Of a stretch of 6,590 nucleotides of DNA, positions 1-5,836 are shown in pieces. Made by a program: the position numbers and the translations under genes. How positions within the stretch are numbered: position 1 is the stretch's first letter; every line of letters starts with the position of its first letter. Source of the DNA: Chromatocurvus sp046260215 (GTDB lineage Bacteria; Pseudomonadota; Gammaproteobacteria; Pseudomonadales; Halieaceae); the NCBI GenBank assembly GCA_046260215.1, contig JBHEPQ010000165.1, positions 1 through 6,590 on the forward strand. The letters run 5' to 3'. The notes under the pieces were generated by a model. It saw only the letters and a program-made list of their open reading frames with translations, ran no database searches and was not told the origin of the DNA.

Positions 1-585
1 AGCATGAACTGGATCATCCGCACCTTTGAACGCATCGGCGTGCAGGTTGAATTCCGCCCTGCTGACTGGAACCGCACCCGGGAAAAACTGCTGACCGGCA
101 ATACCCAGATTTTTTCCAGCGGCTGGCTGGCGGATTACCCCGACCCGGAGAACTTTCTGTTCCTGCTTTTCGGCCCGGAAAGCCCCCTGGTCTGCGAGTG
201 CGATGGCGCCAACAACGCCAGTTATGAGCGCGGGGAATACGACCGGCTGTTCCGCAGGGTGCGCAACGCGTCGCCCGGGCCCGAGCGCGAGGCAATGATT
301 GAGCGCATGGTCGAACTGTATCGCGATGACGCGGTATGGCTGTTTGCCTACTACCCGAGAGATGTGTACCTGAACAACCCCTGGGTGCACAACAACAAGC
401 GCCACGGCATTTCCAAGAACACACTCAAGTACGTGCGTATCGACAGTGCAATGCGCGAGGAAAAGCGCGCGGCCTGGAACCGACCAGTGACCTGGCCGCT
501 GTACGCGACAGCCCTGCTGATACTGGCGCTGGTGCTCCCCGGTGTCATCGCCTACCGCAGGCGCCTGCGCGCGACTGTGCAGTGA
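1..585 (+). CDS. Peptide/nickel-type ABC transporter solute-binding protein, C-terminal part with membrane anchor (5' truncated)
   Basis: The reading frame is open from the first base, so the start and signal sequence lie outside the window; the ATG at 4 is probably internal. About 194 residues are visible. Counting that ATG as residue 1, the stretch DWNRTREKLLTGN (21-33), then GWLADYPDPENFL (40-52) and later EYDRL (78-82), is typical of the C-terminal lobe of family 5 (SBP_bac_5; DppA/OppA-like) binding proteins, which capture solute outside the cytoplasmic membrane. GISKNTLKYVRID (135-147) is the usual near-terminal strand. A hydrophobic helix (about 163-184) and an arginine-rich tail (RRRLR) then follow, which most Gram-negative binding proteins lack. 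This suggests a membrane-tethered protein with a cytoplasmic tail. C64 and C66 form a CxC pair of unknown role. It is the first visible gene of the importer operon; the permease starts 13 nt downstream. The family is clear; the substrate is not determinable. Confidence 0.9.
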   Translation, partial: SMNWIIRTFERIGVQVEFRPADWNRTREKLLTGNTQIFSSGWLADYPDPENFLFLLFGPESPLVCECDGANNASYERGEYDRLFRRVRNASPGPEREAMIERMVELYRDDAVWLFAYYPRDVYLNNPWVHNNKRHGISKNTLKYVRIDSAMREEKRAAWNRPVTWPLYATALLILALVLPGVIAYRRRLRATVQ

Positions 586-588
586 AGC

Positions 589-592
589 GGAG
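589..592 (+). promoter_or_regulatory. Ribosome binding site of the DppB-type permease
   Basis: GGAG sits 6 nt before the ATG at 599. This fixes the permease start at 599 rather than at an upstream in-frame ATG at 542, which lies inside the preceding gene and would add 19 non-family residues. Confidence 0.6.
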
Positions 593-598
593 ACTTTG

Positions 599-1576
599 AT
601 GCTGGCCTACATTCTTCGACGCCTGCTGTACGCGATACCGATACTGATCGGCGTCAATCTGCTGACCTTCATCCTGTTTTTTGTAGTCAACTCACCCGAT
701 GACATGGCGGCATCCCAGCTCGGTGAGAAGTACGTGACAGCCGAGGCCATCGCAAACTGGAAACGCCGCAACGGCTACGACAAGCCATTGTTCATGAACA
801 CCGAGGCGAGCGGCCTGGGCGGCGTTACCGACACGATTTTCTTTAACAAGTCGCTGCGGCTTTTCGCGTTCGACTTCGGTCGTTCAGAAAGCGGGCGCGA
901 TATCACGTCGGATGTGGCGCGGCGAATGGGCCCCAGTCTCGCGGTAGCGCTGCCCACCTTTGTCATCGGTATCGGCGTGAACATCTGCGTGGCCCTGCTG
1001 GTGGTGATGTTCCACGCCACCCGGCTCGATCGCGCCGCGGTCTTCCTGTTTGTGGCGCTGATGTCGATCTCCTACCTGTTCTATATCATCGGCGGGCAGT
1101 ATCTGGTGGCCAAGACCTGGAGGCTGGTACCCATTTCCGGATTCCACGCCGATGGCCAGGCCTGGAAGTTCGTCCTGCTCCCAGTGCTGGTCGGCGTGAT
1201 CGCCGGTATCGGCGCGGGGGCACGCTGGTACCGCACCCTGTTCCTGGAGGAGGCCAACCAGGACTACGTGCGCACGGCCCGCGCCAAGGGCTGCAGCGAA
1301 CTCAGCATCCTGTTCAGGCACATTCTGCCCAACGCCCTGATACCCATACTCACCGGTGTCGTGGTGCTGGTTCCGACGCTGTTTATGGGCAGCCTGCTGA
1401 TCGAATCGTTTTTTGGCATCCCCGGTCTTGGCAGCTACATGCTGGATGCCATCAACTCCCAGGACTTCGCTATCGTCCGCTCCATGGTCTTTATCGGTTC
1501 AATCCTCTATATCGTCGGGCTGATATTGACGGATATCTCCTACACCTGGGCCGACCCGCGGGTACGCCTGTCATGA
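599..1576 (+). CDS. DppB-type ABC transporter permease
   Basis: This is a 325-aa inner-membrane channel subunit of a peptide/nickel-type importer, normal in length for the DppB/OppB/YejB family (about 305-365). The start at 599 is supported by a good ribosome binding site and by the classic N-terminus MLAYILRRLLYAIP leading into the first membrane helix (about 8-30). The external region after it (31-110) contains YDKPL and FDFGRS, both usual in the family. Further helices lie near 116-138, 147-170, 190-207, 245-268 and 294-312. The EAA loop that docks on the ATPase is clear at about 218-240 (DYVRTARAKG, then RHILPNAL). FMGSLLIESFFGIPGLG (262-278) and the ending DISYTWADPRV (312-322) are also typical; the ending somewhat resembles YejB. 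It should pair with the DppC-type permease starting 13 nt downstream. Confidence 0.95.
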   Translation: MLAYILRRLLYAIPILIGVNLLTFILFFVVNSPDDMAASQLGEKYVTAEAIANWKRRNGYDKPLFMNTEASGLGGVTDTIFFNKSLRLFAFDFGRSESGRDITSDVARRMGPSLAVALPTFVIGIGVNICVALLVVMFHATRLDRAAVFLFVALMSISYLFYIIGGQYLVAKTWRLVPISGFHADGQAWKFVLLPVLVGVIAGIGAGARWYRTLFLEEANQDYVRTARAKGCSELSILFRHILPNALIPILTGVVVLVPTLFMGSLLIESFFGIPGLGSYMLDAINSQDFAIVRSMVFIGSILYIVGLILTDISYTWADPRVRLS

Positions 1577-1589
1577 GCAGGCGCCTGGC

Positions 1590-2960
1590 ATGAAACCGCT
1601 GCTGCTGTGGTCCGACATACTCGTATTCCTGCTGGTGCTTGTGCTGGTGCTTTTTTTCTGGCGCCTGCGCCGGGATAACACCATCCGCCTGCGCTGGAGG
1701 CAGGTGTTCAGCTCCCGCCTGGGGATGGCCGCCTTCACGGTGATCCTCGCCTATGTCGGTGTGGCCCTGCTGGATTCAATGCACTTCAGACGTGCGTTGC
1801 CGGCTGCGGAGGATGGCGAGAACGCCACCATGTATTACGACAATAAGGTCACCAGCGTTTTTGACCTGATGACCGCCGGTATGGGTGAACGTTTCGAGCG
1901 AACCTACTCTGCCCCCTTTGCCCTGCGTTCCTCTGAGAAGCAGAACATGAAGGATGCCGACGGCAACGACATACGCGATTACCCGGCGCTGGTGCATGCC
2001 GGCCGGCATCTGGCGATTCCCGAACACAAAGCCAGGGATATCCTTGTGCGCAGTATTCAAGCCATTGCCTGGGGACTGCTGCTATCAGTTGCCCTTATTG
2101 CGCCGCAATGGCTGCTGCTACGCAGCAGCGCGCTTGCCTGGCGCGCTTCCTGGCTGACACAGGCCGCGATCTTCTGTGGCGGCACCTGGATGATCGGACT
2201 GAGTCGCTACTACCACGTGCTTGGCACGGACCTTGGCGGCACCGATGTTCTCTACCAGTCGCTCAAGGGAATCCGTACCGGGGTACTGCTGGGGACACTG
2301 GCAACACTGGTCATGTTGCCGATTGCAGTGACGCTCGGCGTCATGGCGGGCTACTTCAAGGGCTGGGTAGACGACGTGGTGCAGTATCTCTACACGACGC
2401 TGAGCTCGATACCCGGCATCCTGCTTATCGCGGCCTCGGTGCTGCTGTTTCAGGTGTATATCGACCTGAACCCCGGTGCCTTTGAGGTGGGCCTGGAGAA
2501 AGCTGACGCCAAATTCGTTGCCCTGGCCTTCATTCTCGGCGTCACCAGCTGGTCGACCCTGTGCCGGCTGATTCGCGCCGAGACGCTGAAAATCAGTCAA
2601 CTGGACTACGTGCAGGCGGCACATGCCTTCGGCGTCTCAAATCTGCGTATCCTGACGCGCCACATTCTGCCCAACGTGGTCCATATCATTCTTATTACCT
2701 TCGTGCTGGAATTCAGCGCGCTGGTGCTGGCAGAGGCCGTGCTGTCCTATATCGGCGTGGGCATCGACCCGAGCATGGGCAGCTGGGGCAACATGATCAA
2801 CGGCGCCCGGGCCGAACTGTCGCGCGAGCCCGTGATCTGGTGGACTCTCGCCGGCGCCTTTATTTTTATGTTCATGCTGGTGCTGGCCGCCAACCTGTTC
2901 TCGGACCTGGTGCGGGACGCTTTTGACCCCCGCACCAGCCTGCAGCAGGCACGGGCATGA
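1590..2960 (+). CDS. Enlarged DppC-type ABC transporter permease with extra membrane helices
   Basis: This is the second channel subunit of the importer. The C-terminal half is ordinary DppC: HVLGTDLGGTDVL (209-221), helices near 230-253, 266-289, 308-323, 363-388 and 416-436, an EAA loop (about 330-362, including LDYVQAAHAFGVS and RHILPN), and the GSWGNMI region (397-403). At 456 aa it is about 150 residues longer than usual. The excess is an extra N-terminal helix (about 5-24), an external segment of about 90 residues (63-153), and two more helices (about 154-177 and 187-204) before the GTD motif. Helix 44-62 matches the normal first DppC helix. Basic residues at 25-43 (RLRR, RLRWR) and 178-186 fit cytoplasmic loops, so the extra helices keep a consistent topology with the N-terminus outside. 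The start follows a weak AGG ribosome site 8 nt upstream. The family is certain; the role of the insertion is unknown. Confidence 0.93.
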   Translation: MKPLLLWSDILVFLLVLVLVLFFWRLRRDNTIRLRWRQVFSSRLGMAAFTVILAYVGVALLDSMHFRRALPAAEDGENATMYYDNKVTSVFDLMTAGMGERFERTYSAPFALRSSEKQNMKDADGNDIRDYPALVHAGRHLAIPEHKARDILVRSIQAIAWGLLLSVALIAPQWLLLRSSALAWRASWLTQAAIFCGGTWMIGLSRYYHVLGTDLGGTDVLYQSLKGIRTGVLLGTLATLVMLPIAVTLGVMAGYFKGWVDDVVQYLYTTLSSIPGILLIAASVLLFQVYIDLNPGAFEVGLEKADAKFVALAFILGVTSWSTLCRLIRAETLKISQLDYVQAAHAFGVSNLRILTRHILPNVVHIILITFVLEFSALVLAEAVLSYIGVGIDPSMGSWGNMINGARAELSREPVIWWTLAGAFIFMFMLVLAANLFSDLVRDAFDPRTSLQQARA

Positions 2961-4573
2961 GCAGTGCGGCGGCAAAGGGGGATGTCCGTCTCAGGGTGCG
3001 CAATCTGAGCGTCACGCTCGCCGAGACCCGTGAGCCGATCGTAGACGATGTCAGCTTTGTTCTCACCGCTGGCAGAATACTGGCGCTGGTCGGGGAATCG
3101 GGCAGCGGAAAGTCGGTCACCTCCATGGCCGCCATGCGCCTGCTGCCGGATGCGCTGAAGGTCACCGGTGGGCACGTTTTTCTCACTGACCAGGATCTGT
3201 TTGAGCTGCCGGAGTCACGCATGCAGTCCGTGCGCGGGCAGCGTGTTGCAATGATCTTCCAGAATGCCATGACCGCACTCAATCCGGTAAAAACCGTTGG
3301 CCAACAGGTTGCGGAAACCCTGCGACTTCACACAGCGCTGCGCGGCAGAGCACTGCGTGAGCGGGTGATCAGTATGTTTGTCGAGGTGCAGATACCCGAT
3401 CCCGCCGAGCGATTCGGGTTTTATCCACACCAGCTCTCCGGCGGCCAGCAGCAGCGCGTCATGATCGCGATGGCGCTGGCCTGTGAGCCCGATGTGCTGA
3501 TCGCCGACGAGCCGACCACTGCGCTGGATGTCACCATCCAGAAACAGGTGCTCGATCTGATCGCGGCCCTGGCCCGATCACGCCAGCTCGCGGTGCTACT
3601 GATCACCCATGATATGGGCGTAGTAAAATATACGGCAGATACCGTGGCTGTGATGTACCGTGGGCGCATTATCGAGGAATCCGGCGTCGCTGCCTTTTTT
3701 GCCAATCCGCGCGAAAAATACAGTCGCCAGCTCATCGCCTCCCTGCCCGACCTGAGTGACTTCCGCAGAGCGCTGTCCCTGTCACCGCTACTGGCGGTGG
3801 ATAATGTACAGGTACACTTCCCGATACGCAGGGGGCTGTTGCAGCGGGTAGTCGACCACACCCGCGCGGTCGACGGTGTGAGCCTGCAGATTGCCCGCGG
3901 CGAGACCTATGCGCTGGTGGGTGAATCCGGCAGCGGCAAGTCAACACTGGGCCGCGCCATTCTCGGGCTCGAACCCGTTACCGGCGGCCGTATCCATTTT
4001 GATGGTGTTGCGCTTGAGAACCTGGCCCGTACTGGCTACCTGCCGTTCCGGCGACGTATTCAGGTGATATTCCAGAACCCGCACAGCTCCATGAATCCGC
4101 GACTGCAGGTGGGAGACATCGTCGCCGAGGGCATCCTGAGCCTGCACCCGGACTGGAGCGAAGACAAGCGTAATGTCCGGGTAGCGCGGCTGCTGGAGCG
4201 AGTCCAGCTACCGGGTAACAGCACCGATCGCTACCCGCACGAGTTTTCCGGTGGCCAACTGCAGCGCATTGCGATTGCACGCGCCCTCGCGGTGGAACCC
4301 GAATTGATCATCTGTGACGAACCGACCAGTGCACTGGACGTCTCCACCCGCGCCGACGTGCTCAGCCTCCTGGCCGACCTGCAGCGCGACGAAGGCGTTT
4401 CCTACCTGTTCATCACCCATGATCTTTCTATCGTGCCCCAGCTGGCGCACCGGGTAGGCGTAATGCAGCACGGCAGGCTGGTGGAGCAGGGTACGGCGCA
4501 GCAGGTGCTGTTGCAGCCGCAGCACCCTTATACCCGGGCACTGCTGGCTTCCGTGCCGCGCCTGGATGACTGA
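2957..4573 (+). CDS. Fused two-domain ABC importer ATPase (DppD-DppF / YejF type)
   Basis: This 538-aa cytoplasmic protein carries both ATPase domains that power the importer, which many relatives encode as two genes. Domain 1 has Walker A GESGSGKS (46-53), Q-loop FQN (101-103), signature LSGGQQQR (160-167), Walker B LIADE (181-185) and switch H218. Domain 2 has Walker A GESGSGKST (322-330), Q-loop FQN (372-374), signature FSGGQLQR (430-437), Walker B LIICDE (450-455) and switch H488. Both sites look catalytically intact. Each domain ends in a short oligopeptide-transporter tail (EKYSRQLIASLPDL, 253-266; HPYTRALLASVP, 523-534). The protein has only two cysteines (176 and 453), both beside Walker B, so it lacks the C-terminal cysteine cluster found in many DppD/OppD-type ATPases. 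The ATG overlaps the permease stop by 4 nt (ATGA), indicating translational coupling. Length and arrangement match YejF/GsiA-type fusions. Confidence 0.96.
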   Translation: MSSAAAKGDVRLRVRNLSVTLAETREPIVDDVSFVLTAGRILALVGESGSGKSVTSMAAMRLLPDALKVTGGHVFLTDQDLFELPESRMQSVRGQRVAMIFQNAMTALNPVKTVGQQVAETLRLHTALRGRALRERVISMFVEVQIPDPAERFGFYPHQLSGGQQQRVMIAMALACEPDVLIADEPTTALDVTIQKQVLDLIAALARSRQLAVLLITHDMGVVKYTADTVAVMYRGRIIEESGVAAFFANPREKYSRQLIASLPDLSDFRRALSLSPLLAVDNVQVHFPIRRGLLQRVVDHTRAVDGVSLQIARGETYALVGESGSGKSTLGRAILGLEPVTGGRIHFDGVALENLARTGYLPFRRRIQVIFQNPHSSMNPRLQVGDIVAEGILSLHPDWSEDKRNVRVARLLERVQLPGNSTDRYPHEFSGGQLQRIAIARALAVEPELIICDEPTSALDVSTRADVLSLLADLQRDEGVSYLFITHDLSIVPQLAHRVGVMQHGRLVEQGTAQQVLLQPQHPYTRALLASVPRLDD

Positions 4574-4579
4574 CCGCGC

Positions 4580-5707
4580 TCAGTTCTGCGGACGTATCAG
4601 ATACTTTTCGCCCGTGGCCTGGCGTCCATACGCGCCCATGGCCTCCAGCGTCAGCGCCTCGGCCAGCGACACCTCCCGGCTGTAATGACTGGCAAATGTC
4701 GTGCTGATTTCGTCGGCAACGCGCTGACGCATACGCATGACACGCTCGCTTCCCGCGCGCTGCAGAAAGCTCGGCAGCAGCCAGCCGCCAACACCCCAGG
4801 CGAACCCGAAATTTCGATTCAGCATAGTCGGCGCGACATCCAGCGCGCCATAGATGTAGACCTGCTTGTGCACCGCAGATCCATACCGGCTGTACTCGGT
4901 CATTTTTGACACCGCCACGCCCTCCATCGCCGACAGAATCTGGCTCACCAGCCTGCCGCCGCCGATGGCGTCAAACGCCAGGGTCGCGCCGGTAGCGTCA
5001 AGGGCCGCGGTCAGGGTCGCCGTGAAATCCTCCGCTGACGAATTCACCACCTGGCGTGCACCGATCTCAGCGAGAATCTTCTCCTGTTCGGGTTTGCGCA
5101 CGATGTTGACCAGTGGCACATCATCCGCGATGCATATCCGGTTGAGCATCTGGCCAAGGTTTGATGCCGCCGCCGTGTGCACCAGGGCAGAGCGATCCTC
5201 CATGCGCATGGTTTCCACCATACCCAGCGCTGTCATGGGATTGACGAAGCAGGATGCGCCCTCGACCGCGGTTGTGCCCTCGTGGAGCGGCAGACACTGC
5301 ATGACATTGGCACAGCGATACTGACTGTACATCTCGCCGCCAAACACGCCGACTGTTTTACCCATGAGCGCCTGCGCGGCGTCGGACTCACCCGCCGCCA
5401 CCACCACACCGGCGCCTTCGTTACCGACCACCAGTGGCTGACCCACGCGGCCACTCATCATACGCATGCCGTTTGCCGGCACCTGCGCAGTCACAACGGG
5501 GCGGTCGTCGGTACCGCCTGCCTGCACCGTACTCAGGTCCGCGGCGCCAAACAGCAGGCCCAGGTCCGAGGGGTTGATCGGCGCTGCTTCAACACGCACC
5601 ACCACCTCGTTGGCGGCGGGCTCAGGCACCGGCTCTGCGGCCAGAAATATCTCCAGTGTGTTGTCTTCACGCAGCAGTGACCGTATCTGAAGTGTCGTTT
5701 CACTCAT
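4580..5707 (-). CDS. Medium-chain dehydrogenase/reductase, quinone-oxidoreductase-like (zinc-free)
   Basis: This is a 375-aa, probably cytoplasmic NAD(P)H-dependent oxidoreductase of the MDR superfamily. The GroES-like N-terminal domain shows EVVVRVEAAPINPSDLG (34-50) and PLVVGNEGAGVV (91-102). The cofactor-binding domain shows NPMTALG (156-162), then HTAAASNLGQML (177-188) as the Rossmann glycine loop, and LAFDAIGGG (243-251). There is no catalytic zinc set and no four-cysteine structural zinc site, which places it with quinone oxidoreductase or enoyl reductase-like members. It is about 50 residues longer than a typical QOR; residues about 55-88 look like an inserted loop before the VGNEGAG strand. 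I chose the ATG at 5707 over an in-frame TTG two codons upstream because GAGAG lies 8 nt before the ATG but only 2 nt before the TTG. Substrate is unknown. The gene is convergent with the ABC operon and divergent from the acyltransferase. Confidence 0.88.
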   Translation of the reverse strand: MSETTLQIRSLLREDNTLEIFLAAEPVPEPAANEVVVRVEAAPINPSDLGLLFGAADLSTVQAGGTDDRPVVTAQVPANGMRMMSGRVGQPLVVGNEGAGVVVAAGESDAAQALMGKTVGVFGGEMYSQYRCANVMQCLPLHEGTTAVEGASCFVNPMTALGMVETMRMEDRSALVHTAAASNLGQMLNRICIADDVPLVNIVRKPEQEKILAEIGARQVVNSSAEDFTATLTAALDATGATLAFDAIGGGRLVSQILSAMEGVAVSKMTEYSRYGSAVHKQVYIYGALDVAPTMLNRNFGFAWGVGGWLLPSFLQRAGSERVMRMRQRVADEISTTFASHYSREVSLAEALTLEAMGAYGRQATGEKYLIRPQN

Positions 5708-5715
5708 TTTCAAGG

Positions 5716-5720
5716 CTCTC
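5716..5720 (-). promoter_or_regulatory. Ribosome binding site of the MDR reductase
   Basis: On the - strand GAGAG lies 8 nt before the ATG at 5707. It is the reason for preferring that ATG to the TTG at 5713. Confidence 0.45.
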
Positions 5721-5756
5721 GGAACTCAATGTGCGGCCACTCTAGCCGAAATATCC

Positions 5757-5778
5757 GGTCGGTAGAAGACGTCCGACC
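5757..5778. repeat. Inverted repeat GGTCGG-N10-CCGACC
   Basis: Two exact 6-bp arms (5757-5762 and 5773-5778) are separated by 10 nt. The right arm overlaps the 12-bp palindrome at 5776-5787 by three bases. It may be a dyad operator in the divergent promoter region, or chance in GC-rich DNA; there is no T-run after it, so it is not a terminator. Confidence 0.3.
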
Positions 5779-5787
5779 CTGCAGGGT
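5776..5787. repeat. Perfect 12-bp palindrome ACCCTGCAGGGT, possible operator
   Basis: The sequence reads identically on both strands over 12 bases; the flanking bases (G at 5775, A at 5788) do not extend it. It lies where the -35 element would fall for the candidate -10 box at 5802-5807, so a dimeric regulator binding here could block the acyltransferase promoter. The binding protein is unknown, and a chance origin is possible. Confidence 0.4.
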
Positions 5788-5801
5788 AATCTGCAAATGG
5801 A

Positions 5802-5807
5802 TATACT
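5802..5807 (+). promoter_or_regulatory. Candidate -10 box TATACT for the acyltransferase gene
   Basis: TATACT matches the sigma-70 TATAAT consensus at five of six positions. Transcription would begin near 5814, giving a leader of roughly 23 nt before the ATG at 5837. No good -35 is found 16-18 nt upstream, where the palindrome lies, so this promoter is weak, activator-dependent or false. Confidence 0.3.
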
Positions 5808-5836
5808 CGCTACCGGATTTCAATTCATGGGCACAC

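Larger units (their letters stand above)
5708..5836. promoter_or_regulatory. Divergent intergenic region between the reductase and the acyltransferase
   Basis: These 129 bp separate two genes that point away from each other, so the region must hold promoters for both strands unless the acyltransferase starts further upstream. It is the only sizeable non-coding stretch in the window. It contains a perfect 12-bp palindrome, a second 6-bp-arm inverted repeat and a candidate -10 box for the + strand. I could not find a convincing -35/-10 pair for the - strand gene. Confidence 0.6.

Noticed and set aside
542..598. Upstream in-frame ATG (542) as start of the DppB-type permease
   Set aside because: It lies inside the preceding gene and adds 19 residues unlike the family, while the ATG at 599 has GGAG 6 nt upstream and begins the typical MLAYILRRLL N-terminus.
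884..1321. Minus-strand open frame of 145 codons opposite the DppB-type permease
   Set aside because: It lies entirely antisense to a clear gene, has low-complexity His/Gln/Asp-rich content and no recognisable motif; such frames are common in GC-rich DNA.
1573..1593. ATGA overlap at the end of the DppB-type gene as the start of the next gene
   Set aside because: That ATG is in another frame and reaches a stop after six codons; the permease starts at 1590.
2118..2624. Minus-strand open frame of 168 codons opposite the DppC-type permease
   Set aside because: It is antisense to a well-supported gene with no family motif; judged a GC-driven shadow.
3092..3949. Repeated GESGSGKS-coding segments (near 3092 and 3920) as a DNA repeat
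   Set aside because: They are the Walker A motifs of two ancient ATPase domains in one fused protein, not a recent duplication.
4593..4607. GTATCAGATAC followed by TTTT as an operon terminator
   Set aside because: The stem would be only four AT-rich pairs with a 3-nt loop, and it lies inside the coding sequence of the opposing gene; too weak to call.
5177..5680. Plus-strand open frame of 167 codons opposite the MDR reductase
   Set aside because: It is His/Arg/Thr-rich with no motif and fully antisense to the reductase.
5729..5836. In-frame ATG at 5729 as start of the acyltransferase
   Set aside because: The 36 extra residues (cysteine- and tryptophan-containing, no family similarity) look untranslated and would cover the palindrome and the candidate -10 box. 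It cannot be excluded, since the ATG at 5837 also lacks a strong ribosome site.
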